Shown: positions 1 to 11,879 of the stretch, in pieces | Layout of the letters: each line of letters begins with the position of its first letter | Numbering within the stretch: the first letter of the stretch is position 1 | Position numbers and translations under genes: made by a program | Notes under the pieces: model-generated | The model's input: only the letters and a program-made list of their open reading frames with translations | What the model was told of the DNA's origin: nothing | Database searches by the model: none | Assembly: GCA_018907035.1 (NCBI GenBank) | Contig: JACCIC010000187.1 | Span: 682,001 to 746,000 of the forward strand | Source: Sycobia sp. Sy_11 | Taxonomy: Eukaryota; Arthropoda; Insecta; Hymenoptera; Epichrysomallidae | DNA: 64,000 bases | Reading direction: 5' to 3'

Positions 1-959
1 TTTATTTTTGCCAATGTTACACAAAGAATAATCCGACCAATTCGAAAAGCAATATAAAATAACAGAAAAAATGAGGAGATTTTCTAAACTTGCCGAACCG
101 TTCGATCACGAAAAATCTCGGGATGTATAAGATTTTTGTTAATTTTTTTCTCAACCACTGAGCGCAATATGAAATCTGCAATTTTCAACTAAATTAAATA
201 TTCCTGGTCGAAAAATCTTCTCGTCATGATCGAATACTATTGAATAGCTATCATAGTACTATACAAAATAAATTTAATTTAAGTAAATTTAATTAAAAAT
301 ATTTAATAATAAATTTAAGAAAAACACGCGCCTTATTTATTTTAAGCTTTTGTTAAAGAAGAATAAATGGTAACAATATTGACAATCACACGCATTGCAC
401 CGATAAGTAATTCAATACTGCCATTCTATATTTTAATAGTTATATTGCGTTGCGTATGCATCTAGATCCCGGTGCACGAAAAAATATCCATTCATTAATA
501 CTACTTTAACAAAACATCAACAAAAGAAAATTTTCTTTAATATTACACGATAAGCTGACAAATATTTTTATAAAATAATATAATAATAATTATAACGACA
601 GTCGTATAGTCCTCGTTAAGGGCCACCCGCGTGGACTCTGAATTCAAAAAACAAAAGCTGCCCCCAAAGAATAAAGTAAAAATAAACCATTACACTATTG
701 TTGCTGTTAAAGGACAATCCGACCGCCCCATCGACAAAAAAGAACATTGCATCGTTATAAAAACGAAAGATCGAATAGCGATCGAGCGTAATCGATCGAG
801 CGGAAAATCAATCATAAGTGCTTATGTAAGGGGAATCCGGGCGATATACTTGAAAAATGACCCCCTCAAATCCGAGGGAATAGATCGTCGTCGTTTTTTT
901 TTCTCTCTTTTGGTTTTTATATTCTTTTCCTTCTCGCCGAGAGCAACTTCGCGAGCCGG
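1..959. other. AT-rich non-coding
   Basis: Very AT-rich, with an open frame at 631-969 that has no recognisable family and mostly Lys/Arg/Ile codons. Nothing else was supported. Confidence 0.5.
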
Positions 960-1440
960 CACTTATTGAACTTTTCGCGCCTCGCGTTCCTTAATCGAGC
1001 GCCGAGGAGCGACGCCCGAGGCGGACTCTCAAACCCCCCCCCCTCCTGTCCCGCCAACCGCCGGCGCGTATTTTTACTCCTGTACACTGCACGCGGGGTG
1101 GGACTGTCGGAGGAGCGAGAGGAGGGTGGCGCTGCGCCTTCACCCCCCCCCCTCGCCACGCCAACGAACGCGTCAAGGGTGAAAAAGAAAAATAGCCCTG
1201 TCTTATTAAACGAAAAAGTTGCGTGCTCGCCAAACCGAGACCTTTTGATGTATTACGGCGAAGGAAGCCTTTGGAGAGGCATATATCTTACCGTGGTGCG
1301 TATAGAAGTCCTCTTCGATAGAAGACTGTGTCTCCCCCCCCCCTCCCCCAGTGTCGTCAGTTTTTGTCGTCGCTGTAACTGCGCTCGTTTAATTCGTAAA
1401 TTTCGACGGGAACTTTCGTAACGCCGGTCGCTCATCGACT
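960..1440. other. GC-rich island
   Basis: CpG-rich segment with C8-C9 homopolymers at 1025, 1143 and 1333 and many overlapping shadow frames on both strands. It could be regulatory. No exon is defined. Confidence 0.4.
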
Positions 1441-1530
1441 AGAAATAGCGCTAATGTAGAATTTTCACGCTTCTTTACGCGCAGATGTATTAAACAGTTC
1501 TATTTAGATTTCATTTATTATATAATTCAT

Positions 1531-1531
<1 letters not shown>

Positions 1532-1587
<56 letters not shown>

Positions 1588-1588
1588 G
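1532..1588. repeat. (GTT)n microsatellite
   Basis: 19 uninterrupted trinucleotide units. Confidence 0.97.
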
Positions 1589-1846
1589 AATTAGATCTCA
1601 ATGTCACCAAGTTTTTGGCGTCCAACGTCAAAATTAAAGCGCTGCATCATTAGAGTGATTTGGAAAGTTTTCCTATTTCTTTTTAGAAAAAGGGAGGACG
1701 AGAGGGGGGGGGTAGGAAGGTCGGTTGCAAAAAAGGGAAACGGTTGCACGTTACCAAATTAGAGAAGCTGTACACCAACCGTCCGAGTTCGATTCTCGCG
1801 GTGGAAAAGGGGCGAGAAAAGGGACGAACAAGCCCTCAAGAGATAG

Positions 1847-1852
<6 letters not shown>

Positions 1853-1907
<55 letters not shown>
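1853..1907. repeat. (AG)n microsatellite
   Basis: About 27 pure units. A (CT)n partner at 2021-2044 lies 110 bp downstream in opposite purine polarity. Confidence 0.97.
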
Positions 1908-1911
<4 letters not shown>

Positions 1912-2014
1912 GTTTGATTTGGCTCCTTTCCTTCGGGCGATCTGTTGGAATATGGATAAAATGCCATTGGGGTCGAAGGTTCTCGAGAGCCGGAGACGGC
2001 CTCTTGAAAGCATA

Positions 2015-2020
<6 letters not shown>

Positions 2021-2044
<24 letters not shown>
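2021..2044. repeat. (CT)n microsatellite
   Basis: About 12 pure units. Confidence 0.95.
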
Positions 2045-2045
<1 letters not shown>

Positions 2046-3240
2046 TACTCTCTCTACCCTCTATATAATTAATTATCGCGATGAATTATAATTTAGATAG
2101 AAAGGGGGAAAAAAATTAACGACTACAAATGAATATTTAACTACTTTTCCACCTTACGATCAAATATTTATCCGAATCTGTTATCTTCTTTCTTCTCGAT
2201 GATATATACCACTGTAAAATTATATTATTATTTTTATTTTTTAGTTTTTATAACTTATTTGAACGTTTAGTAAAGTTTATTTTTTATAAATGTATTAAAT
2301 TAAAAAATTTTAGTAATTTTTTAGACTGATTCCAGAAAATGGCGATGAAGAAAATGATATGTATTTCTTTATTGAAAATAAAATCATTTCACAATAAATA
2401 CTTTTTTATTGTTATATATCTCCGTTTACAACGTTTAAATTAAATATTTACAATTCCAATCAAAATTGCTAATCAAACTCGATGATAGGAATTGTTGAAC
2501 GATTATAGCAATTCATCGATTTATAATATTTTATGTATTATATATTATGCTTAGAGTAAATTTTACTACAATATTATGTTGTTTATACAAATTTCTACAT
2601 TTATGATTTACAAGGTATTGTATATATTATACATAAGTTGGTTTTAATTTCATAGTCGCAAGAATTTAATTCAATCTATCATTCTCGCGTAACATTAATG
2701 TAATTTGATCTTGTATTGATAATTATCCAATGATTAAGAGCGCATAGTTCATTCTGCAAAGTGCAACCGTGAGAAGGACCGCGATAATTTCGAATCGCTC
2801 CTTACCTCTCCGCGCGCGACCTTGTTAACCAATTCCCAGGGATCTATATCGACGACTATGTCTAATTGTCGATAGAACAAAAACTGGGATCATTTTACAG
2901 TGTATATTAAATGTTGGATAAGTGAAAAAAGCACGTAACCTATCGTCTGAATTGTTAATTTAAATGATTCAAATTTTAAATACGTAGTTTTTATCAAAAT
3001 ATCGTACTTTAAGCTTAATCTGATCTTCAAATCATTTTTGTTTTAAATTCGAAAAAATATTAAAAAATATTATTGAACGTTCTGCGCGAGAGGGAGAACG
3101 TTCTGCGTAAGTTAAGCGTACATTTTAATGCCTTTTTTCTTCTACGCTGTACGCATTAATATATGATCTAAGAAATTATCATACGCTAAGTCATTCTTAT
3201 TCCGAATTATTAACGACATTTTTACGATTGAAAGAAAAAC
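2045..3240. other. AT-rich non-coding with repeated GAACGTTCTGCG
   Basis: AT-rich DNA with no supported exon. A 12 bp unit, GAACGTTCTGCG, occurs at 3075-3086 and 3096-3107. Each copy holds GAAnnTTC, the heat-shock-element pattern. Confidence 0.4.
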
Positions 3241-3250
3241 CAAAGAATAC

Positions 3251-3311
3251 ATGACGCAGTTCAAAATGAGAATTTCCATACCAAACGCTGTCCGCGAGTT
3301 TTTGTCTCCTC
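3251..3311 (+). other. Candidate plus-strand first coding exon
   Basis: ATG at 3251 opens MTQFKMRISIPNAVREFLSP, which ends at a consensus donor CCTC|GTAAGT. The frame is also open upstream to 3166, so an internal exon is possible. G+C rises towards the donor. No homolog was recognised. Confidence 0.22.
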
Positions 3312-3599
3312 GTAAGTATTCGTTGCGGTATTATCGCGCGGATGCGTCGCGGAGAATTCCCGCCGCCCTGTAAATCACCCTACGTTAATACCGGACCGTA
3401 AAATCGTTAAAGACGCAAAACAAGCGTTCGCTTATCGTGGAGGCTTAGATTCGATTATCAAGGAGGACCGTAAAAACGGTGCCGACTTTTCCTGAATAGA
3501 ACGAACGGAGATATTCATGTATATAAATATATACACGCACATAGGCCCTCTCGCTTTTCCCATAAAGGAGGACTCGCGTGTGTGTAAAAAGCAGGAGGG

Positions 3600-4330
3600 T
3601 AGGCGGGGGCCCGCTCGATTTTGCCCCATTTAACGTTCCTCGAAGGAGGTTACGAGCGCCGACCGATCGCCCTATAATGTAACTTCCTCTTCGTTTCTTT
3701 CTTCTTGTTGTTTTTCCCTCTTGAACGAGGAAACTCGAAAGCCGGTGGGGGGGGGGGGAGCGCACTCCCCTCGGTACTACAGACGAAACGCTGCCGAACG
3801 AACGATAATTTCAGGCGCGAGCCGGTATTTACAGGGGAGGAGAACTCACTTATAAGGCTAAGGACTTACGTACGCGCATAGATTATGCAGGAGCGACGGC
3901 GCAGCATGGCGCCGTTTCGCCAGTGCATATTAGTCGCGCGCTCCCTCGGTTCGTGGCGATCTGCTGTACCGAGCGGGAAGCTGGGGGGGGGGGAGATGGA
4001 GGGGAAAAAAGTTTAGCGACCCGCGGCGATCGCACCGAACTATCCGCCCCCAGTCCTGCGTACGTGCATCGGGGAAAAAAGGGGGGGGGCACCGACGACG
4101 CCCGCGGATAATAGTACGCGCGAGCGCACTCGTGCCGTTGCGCCAATTCCATCCTCGGATCGACTCTTAGTAACGCGCGTCTGACGCGTTCGGCCGTTGA
4201 TCCATTCCCGAGCGCACGCGCGCTGATGTCGAGTATACGGGCAATACGGCCCGCTTTCTTTTTACGAATATCGTACGATCAATTCGTTTTCTGATACTCG
4301 CTGGCAGCGAACGCGTGCGTGAGTATGGCA
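3600..4330. other. GC/CpG-rich island, possible promoter
   Basis: GC-rich with long G runs (3745-3758, 3985-3992, 4081-4089). Divergent candidate first exons flank it or lie in it (3251-3311 plus, 3870-3907 minus). Long open frames here run on both strands and are best explained by base composition. Confidence 0.35.
3870..3907 (-). other. Candidate minus-strand first coding exon in a GC island
   Basis: On the minus strand GGCGCC precedes an ATG at 3907 that opens MLRRRSCIIYAR and ends at the donor CGTAC|GTAAGT. The island to its right (to 4330) is CpG-rich and could be a promoter. The coding part is only 12 codons, so evidence is thin. Confidence 0.2.
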
Positions 4331-6020
4331 GTACGATGAGCTTTATCGATAATGTAAAAGACAAATAATTCAATGCCATTTTTCTCTCCTTTTTTTTTAA
4401 CGCAACGAGATTTAGCGGTTCCTACTTGGATTTAAATTGCAGATCAGACCTAGCATTGACAAAGAGATCTGTCTATATATTCGGGAAATAACTGTACTTT
4501 ATAAATAATTTATAAATTACAATATCAGTGAGTATAAAACGTTAGTTAGTGGAATTCATTCGAGGTGTCTTCAACTGCCGATCCATCTCTCTAATTTCAA
4601 TACAGCGATCGCAAGCTCAGAAAATTCGCGAAGAGAGTGCGCCACGACAAATATTAATACCAGTGTCCAAAGCGAAAAGAACGTACCGGTTATATTTTTT
4701 CGAGGGGCCATCTGCCATAAAATAGCTAAATATGCGTTAAATAGCCTACGATACAAAAAAACCATTCTCAGGTAATTTGCAATTTCTACAAGCATGTCCA
4801 CTGTCTCGTCTCATGGCCTATTAACGTTTTCAGTCACTTTGAGACGTTAGGTCACGAATCTCTGAAATTCCAGATAAACATCTAAATATTGCTCAAGAAA
4901 AATTGAAACAAAAAACATCGAATCTCTTGTACCCTATTATATCAAGATCATTATATTTTTAACGTTCAAAAATAAAACTAAAACGACACAGCTTATTATT
5001 TATTTACTATTAATTGATCAAAAAAAAATTTATCAAGGAAGAAATATGTATGTAGCTGTCATGAAAGTTGGCAGGATTCTCTCTAATTAAAGAAAGAAGC
5101 TTTTCGTTCAAGGTAGATCTTATTATCGTGAAAATATCTTATCTAATAAGTTTCCTGTATGAAAAAAACAAATTCATTATACACGAAATTTACACACAGT
5201 CTCACTCCTTTTACTGATTTGTATGTATATTAAGATATATATATTATACAGTCTGGAACGTTATTCAATCTGTTGCAGACGTTATAAAAATTATTTGTAC
5301 AACCATTGCAATAATTCGCCTTCCTTTTTTACTGAATAGTTTCTGTGCGGTTTCCTGAATAGCTTGCGAGCTAACGGAATCGATTATTAGGAAAATTTAT
5401 TTTCTTTTTCTCGAATTTTGGCTTGAATTTTTGAAAAGATGCGTAAGACCACTTACTGCTGGATGGTTCTTCGGATTTTTTCAATGTATTGCGCAGATCC
5501 AAATTGTTGCCGAGATATTGCAAACGATTTCTATTTTATTTTTCAAAAATTCTACATAGTATCGAGTAATCTTTGTTTCTTTGAACTTATCGCACGCTGT
5601 TATTTCAATATTTTTTTTGGTCAATTCATACTGTTCGCATTCGACATACGTAAAACAGCGTGTTACTGGTCGAATAAGTACAAGCTTACATATTAAAATA
5701 TATATAGTTCTTTTTGAATTAAAAAACTCAAAGATGAATGAGTATCATTCTCAATAACTTAAAAGCAAAATATCAAGACTCTTATTGGCCAAAAAATATT
5801 TTTCACAAATTCATACGTCTGACTGAAACGTAACGGAATAAAATAAATCACGAGGCATGGAAGACAAATCGATAATCTCTGCATTGGATTGAGCCGAGCG
5901 CGCCGTCGTCGTCCTATCCCTTATCTCGTCCCCTGCTCCCATCCGCGTAAAATGACGCGGTTTTGCGGCGCGTGAGACGGAAAAAAGTTCCGTATACAGG
6001 GCCAAAATCATCGGGCCGCG
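4330..6020. other. AT-rich non-coding
   Basis: Mostly AT-rich. Open frames exist on both strands at 5439-5696; the minus-strand one reads about 80 codons rich in Lys, Ile and Glu, without a recognised family. No splice structure convinces. Confidence 0.4.
4571..4795 (-). other. Small open frame with one membrane segment
   Basis: From the ATG at 4795 this encodes 74 aa, with a hydrophobic stretch TFFSLWTLVLIFVVA near residues 39-53 flanked by charged residues. An in-frame TGA lies just upstream of the ATG. It might be a small membrane peptide or a receptor-like fragment, but no family motif is visible and an open frame of this size is expected by chance. Confidence 0.15.
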
Positions 6021-6031
6021 GAAACGTAACG

Positions 6032-6040
6032 GAGAGAGAG

Positions 6041-6082
<42 letters not shown>
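6032..6082. repeat. (GA)n microsatellite, imperfect
   Basis: GA units with two single-base interruptions. Confidence 0.95.
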
Positions 6083-6085
<3 letters not shown>

Positions 6086-6276
6086 TAAATTCGGCGCGAG
6101 ATCTGCCGAGCGGGGGAAAGTTCATTTCCTCAAAGGGACGACACGTTGTGGGACGCGGAGCGTGTAGCCGCCAGGATCAGCGGTCGATTTTTATTCGGGG
6201 AGGAGGTTAGATTTTCTGCTTCAGAAATTCGATAAGTGCCACGGCCTCCGAGGCTCGCGTCGAGGTCTGAGAAGCT

Positions 6277-6278
<2 letters not shown>

Positions 6279-6326
<48 letters not shown>
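6279..6326. repeat. (AT)n microsatellite
   Basis: About 24 pure units. Confidence 0.97.
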
Positions 6327-6328
<2 letters not shown>

Positions 6329-7039
6329 AAATAAAACATCCTTTAATTAGTAAAATCGGCAAGTCCATGCTAAACGACTATCCTTAAAATCGAATACGTT
6401 AATACGGATAAATAGACAAATCATTGTCTACTTTCAAATTTATGGTTCTTGAAATAATTATATAGATAAATCAGTAGCATGGGTAAGATATTGCCATGTC
6501 TTCAAACGACGTTGGTTATTTCGCTGAGCTTAAGTGGGATTTCCAATAAATTCTTGTCACGTTAGTAATATTTAAGTGTGAATAAATCTTAATGGCCAAC
6601 TGTTGAAAAACTGTGTTTACGTAGAAGAAATTTTTTTCTTTTCCCGTTATAAAATTAATAAATATTTTTATCGGTCTTACAGTCTTTGTAATATAATATA
6701 TTAGCTAAAATAATGACAGTCAGACTATATAATTATGAATTTAATTTAGTGATTTAATTTAATTTACTTTATATTTATTAATTTAATTCAGAACAGTCGA
6801 CATAAGCAGAATTTTGAATTCCCGTTATAAATCTTAAATGAAAAATATTTTATCATAACCACCACAAAAATCCACCCCTATTAAATAAGAATGAAAGATC
6901 TGTTGAAACTCTGGAAAAAAATGTTTTGAGTATTTTTTTTTCTTGATAATAATCAACGTCCAATTTAAAAAGTTTACTATAATTGTATCATATACTTATC
7001 TAAACTGCGATAAGAAATCCTGAAATTTCCATTGACAAA

Positions 7040-7072
7040 TCACTACTTACCTGAAAAGAGAAAAAAAATACA
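7040..7072 (-). promoter_or_regulatory. Recursive-splicing (ratchet) site candidate
   Basis: The minus strand reads a T8 tract, CTCTTTTCAG and then directly GTAAGTAGTG, with the junction between 7051 and 7050. The pyrimidine tract and both splice consensus halves are near ideal. Downstream on the minus strand no second donor is close. It lies on the same strand as the sites near 58384 and 20075. Confidence 0.5.
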
Positions 7073-7538
7073 TTATAGTTTATTTCATTTACATTTACAT
7101 TATACGAATTAAGTCGAAAGCAATGATAAAGCAATAATAAGCATTTACAGAGATATTTTTTCTTAAAGAGTATTTCAATAAAGGAATATTTACAAAAAGA
7201 TTTCCTCTCGGTTACAAATACGATGCCTTTTGAAACTTTTCGTATTATGATTAGTGCATGGTTGACGTATTCGAAGTATTCAATATTTGCTATACTCGTA
7301 ATATTGGAGTATTTTCATCGCCTCTGAATCCCATGATTCGCGCAACGAGCAGCTCTATACAAGTATGGTAAATACAATTATTATTGCTTTATAATTTAAG
7401 AAAAATGTCATCTTATAGTTACTCGTCAAAATATTGTATATAAATATATATTTTTATATGCAAGTTTTTGCCTATTTCTAACCGTAATTGCAAAATGTCC
7501 AAGCGTACTGCTAAAATATAGAGAAAAAAATAATTCGA

Positions 7539-7540
<2 letters not shown>

Positions 7541-7586
<46 letters not shown>
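7541..7586. repeat. (AT)n microsatellite
   Basis: About 23 pure units. Confidence 0.97.
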
Positions 7587-7594
<8 letters not shown>

Positions 7595-7789
7595 ATGAAT
7601 ACTTATTTCATTCTTAAATTGAAAGTAAGTGAAAAATTAACTCAAAAATAAATAATTAAATAGATCAATTAAAATCTTACGGTCGGTGATTTGGTCCTTG
7701 TTCGTACTTCCTATTATATAGGTAATGATGTTTGTTTATTATGCAAAAGATAAGATTTATATATAATATTTGTAATATATATTTAATTA

Positions 7790-8890
7790 CAATATGAAAT
7801 GCCAAAAAGCTCGTTTCGACAGCGGATCAGTAAAAAAAAATCGAAATCCCAGTGCCGTGGGACCGACAGCATCGGGCGCCCCGGGGCCCCGTGTACACGC
7901 CGGCTTGCCCGAGATCTCTCTCGAATATCAAAGCTCAGCGGGGCGAACGGTGGCACGGCGAAACTGCAGGTGGGCGGAACGCCGCTAAGAAATCCCGTGC
8001 CGTACGTCGCATCGGCGACGGGGTCGGGGGGCCGTGGAGGGGGTGTAATGAAGAGGAGATCGTCTCGCGGGCGCGGTGCACCGTTACGAGTCCCTCGCGC
8101 CCGGCTTGCGAGCTCGTTGTCGACGATGCCCGGGGGAGGGTTGAGGGGGAGGGGGGGAGTGGGGGTACGAGAGAGGTGGGCGGTTCCATGGTTCGCCTCT
8201 CGATAGCATCCTACGCGGACCATTAGAGCGGGTACGTATAACCGTGCGCGCGTGCCGCGATATTAACGGCTTGGCGACGGAGGCGGAGGGATAGAGCGAG
8301 AGGGGGGAGGGAGGAAGGACGGAGGCGTCGCCAAAGGCCGCACGATCGCAGTGCGCCGAGCTGCCGTTTACGGCCTATCGATTATTGCTTCGGCCCGCGC
8401 GCGAAATCACCCCCGCCCCGCCCCCCCCGCCCCCCCCGGAACGGGCATTTGCGTAATTGTCAGCCCGCGGCGCGCTCCACGTACGTAGGCACAAACGCGC
8501 ACAGGCACTCGCCGATCTTCCGCTCTCCCCTGGCCCGCGGCCCGTTCCCTCGCTTCCGGGGCATACGGAATTGCGCACCCGCCCCGTCGCCCGTCGCACG
8601 GATGGACGGCAGCGGCGCGGCTCTACCCGGTGGATTGGGGCGGCAAGTGGGATGGATGGATCGATCTGCCGAGCTCGCTGTTTCTCGATCCTCGTTTTTT
8701 CTCGATTCTTTGTTTTCTCGTAGTATCGTCGGGGGTAGTATCGCGTGTAAAAACTCTCCGATCAAAATGTCTAATTACTCCTTGAGAAAGTCAAGAACGT
8801 ACGTCGGGGCTTTCGATCTCGTTCGTCGATATTTTCGTTCGACGCCCGTTTCGCGCTTTTCCTTCTGTCTCTCTTTCCGCTCTCAATGTT
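7790..8890. other. Strongest GC/CpG island of the window
   Basis: About 1 kb of dense GC sequence with abundant CpG. Overlapping open frames in several frames and both strands (up to 147 codons) follow from the low stop frequency. A G-run cluster at 8132-8165 could form a G-quadruplex. It may be a promoter or enhancer. No TATA or clear exon was seen. Confidence 0.4.
8132..8165 (+). other. G-quadruplex-forming tract
   Basis: Five runs of 3-7 G are separated by loops of 1-4 bases, fitting the canonical G4 pattern on the + strand, inside the GC island. Confidence 0.5.
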
Positions 8891-9825
8891 GAATTTATGA
8901 AAAATCTAATAGAACTAATCGTAAAATGTATGTAATGTTTTAAAAAAGGGCTAAAAGGAGAATTTTTATTAAAAAGATTCTTTCCAACAAAATGCCAAGG
9001 ATTTAGTGCCCAACATTCTGTAACTATTAATTTAATGCCCGATAAAAAATGAAATGGAACAGATTGGTGCAAAAGGTTCTGAAACCAGATATTCGAATTA
9101 ACGTTTTAAACCGCAAAATTACTGACGTTTTGACGTTGACGAGGACAATATCGTTCGCAATAAAAGATTCTAATCATAAATTATATATGAGCTTTATATT
9201 ATCTTTATTTGTTATGAAAACATGGCTTTTGCAAAATCGTAAGAGAAATATACAATTCGACTCTATAATCTCGTGGAAAATATAATGTATTAGGAATTCG
9301 GACTATAGAGGAGGACAAATTATAATTCGTTAATAACTAACCTTAAAACAGTATACATTATCTGCAAATAGTCTTCCAAATAATCGTAAAAGCGATATAG
9401 ATTAGAAATGATTTGTAACGTCTTTAGATAAAAAATTAAAGCACTGAAAGTTGGAATCTTAATTTCAAACATTGTAAACTAAAACTGTTAATATAATATT
9501 AAATTAAATCTTCTCACTTTTAATTCTTGTATTAATTTTCTATTTTATATTTGACTTTTGGTTTGGTTCGCTATTTACCAATAACCTCATACAGTACTTC
9601 TATCTGACAATCGCTCTTTAACCGACGATATAGAATTGTTGCAATGCCATTCTCCCATAAATCTATTGTAATTATCCGACATCATTTGTGGATAAACTAA
9701 TGCCCGCTATAATTGGTCTTAACCCATATTTTGTGTATGCTGCATATACAAAATAAATATACAACGGCTTTCGAGTATAATAATTATGAAAAACAAAACA
9801 CATTAAGCGCATACCTGGCAACAGA
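8890..9825. other. AT-rich non-coding
   Basis: No exon or element was recognised. Short open frames only. Confidence 0.5.
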
Positions 9826-9828
9826 ATT

Positions 9829-9841
9829 ATATATATATATG

Positions 9842-9892
<51 letters not shown>
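9829..9892. repeat. (AT)n with GTAT/CATA interruptions
   Basis: AT array with a short palindromic GTATGTATATATACAT interruption near its start. Confidence 0.95.
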
Positions 9893-9895
<3 letters not shown>

Positions 9896-10072
9896 TTTTA
9901 TTTCGAAATTTGCAAACTCAAACTCCTACACTTTTACGAAATTATCACCACAAACCGGATGGAATACGTATGCTTAATATGCTAAATTGACAGGCTTTTA
10001 CTCATATTACATGACATTTTCGCACAAACTCGCGCCCTCCGTCACCCTCCTTCAACAAGTCATCCACGAGTG

Positions 10073-10076
<4 letters not shown>

Positions 10077-10116
<40 letters not shown>
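10077..10116. repeat. (AT)n microsatellite
   Basis: About 20 units, followed at 10178-10231 by an imperfect GT/GC alternating tract. Confidence 0.95.
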
Positions 10117-10118
<2 letters not shown>

Positions 10119-10177
10119 TGTGCGGAGAGTCCTCGAGACCGCTACATGCATTATCAATGCATCGTGCGCATACGTAC

Positions 10178-10231
10178 AGTGTGTATGTGTGTTAGCGCGT
10201 GCCTGTGTGCGTGCGCGTGCGCGTGTGTGTG
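10178..10231. repeat. Imperfect (GT)n/(GC)n alternating tract
   Basis: Alternating purine-pyrimidine sequence of GT, GC and GTGC units that could adopt Z-DNA. Confidence 0.8.
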
Positions 10232-10239
10232 AATCGTGG

Positions 10240-11870
10240 AATTACCGGCAATGGAATAATTTGAATTTTGGGGCTAATGCGAGCCGAGATATACGCGGGC
10301 AACGTTGATTCGAGCCCCGGGCGGGAATATGGACCGAGGACGTTTAGATGACAAGAGAGCCCAAATGGGGGTGGGGGAGATAGGTCGGTGGGAAATCAAG
10401 AGCTATCGGGGGTGGGAGAGGGATTCATTGCGAAGTCTGTGTGATGTATACACGTAGATCTCTGCATATATATATTATATACTCTAAATGTCGCGATTTA
10501 ATTTATGCTAATTTTGAGAGTATTCTGATTTTCTGAGTTCTAATGGATCTTCGACTACTAACTATGCATAGATACATATTTCCTGTTATTCATTCATACC
10601 CCGCGGAATAGTGCTCTAATATGATCTCATCGTCAACGAAATAATTTTATTAATTCATAGTTATTTTGAAACTTCGGTACCCAAGGTTTATTTTTTTAAT
10701 AACTGAACGAGTATAACAAACTTAAAAAAGACTTATGTCGACTGTTTTTTTACAAAACTATAAAATATTTTTATTTCTTTCTTTGTTTATTAGAATACTA
10801 CATTTATTAGAACTTGTATTTACTATCGCAGAATTTGAAATGTGTATTAAAAAAAGATGAATATATTTGATATTTTTTTAACAAACGAACAACACAAGTG
10901 TTTTTTAATTAAAAATTTTTCCTGCGCATATTCAAAACGAATTTTAAATAATTTTGTCGAGAACATAATCAAAGGGAGTAGTTGAGATTAGGATATATAT
11001 ATTAATTCTTTATTAATATTGAATTTCAGTCCACGATGAGCAGCCGAAGCGGCTCGAAATGTCGGGCTCGGTTTGTTAGAGTCAATGGCGGTAAAATCGT
11101 TCTTTACTAACCATATTATTCTTCCAGGAGACTGGTAGTCGTAACAATTTCGTATTTTCGATTTTACGGGAGTAACGATAGACACGGTAATTCTGACTGA
11201 CACTTTGATAAGACTGTAAAACGGACCAAAATATTTGATAGTTTTTCAATAGAAAAGTTCATTACAAAACTGCATTTCAAGTAATAAATTTGATTCATTT
11301 ACATCTTCCTTTTAAGTTGAAATGTAACGAAGTCAAGTTCTAATGCAGGCAAATTAATGTAATAAAATACACAACGGAGAATTAATCGTTTTCTGCCGAA
11401 TAGCAACAAGTAAACAAATTCCTTCGTTTTCAAAACAGAAATATAATTCAAAGGGTCAATAAGAATTTATCGTCGATCGTATTACATGTTTTAGAGACAA
11501 TAGATGAACTTGTACATCGTACGAAACGGCACCACAACGACGGCTTCTTCGTTATAAACTAATGTAAAAATGAACGAAAATATAGTCGTCTCTGCTCTTT
11601 AACGTTTCCTTTTTGTTCATTGTTCTTTCTATTATTTGCTCTTATCCAGCAAACAAGAGTGTTTAAGACACTAGTAATTACTGTGTTATTTGGTATGTAG
11701 CATAGGTATTAATTGATGTCTCAAGCTACAAACAACAATATTTACTCCTTTCGTTACATTTATCATTCGCTTGAAAATGTTTGTCGTAAATTGGTATTTC
11801 GATACGAATTAATCTGTCAATAAAAAATTATTATTAACGTTGTATGTCGCTATTGTCGCCCCCTCCCCCC
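10240..11870. other. Mixed then AT-rich non-coding
   Basis: The first 200 bp are G-rich (runs near 10366 and 10409). The rest is AT-rich. A minus-strand frame at 10988-11203 (71 codons) overlaps a GC hairpin near 11042 but is unrecognised. Confidence 0.4.
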
Positions 11871-11879
11871 AGATCCTTG

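Larger units (their letters stand above)
6330..7780. other. AT-rich intronic-looking DNA
   Basis: AT-rich, without a supported exon. It carries the minus-strand fused splice site at 7051 and an (AT)n array at 7541-7586. Confidence 0.45.

Noticed and set aside
1786..1804. tRNA B-box-like GAGTTCGATTCTC with a 4 bp T-stem
   Set aside because: No A box at the right distance and no acceptor-stem pairing, so not a tRNA gene. At most a tRNA-derived fragment.
7783..8226. Long overlapping open frames (up to 146 codons) on both strands
   Set aside because: They sit in a GC island where stop codons are rare, show no family motif and shadow one another.
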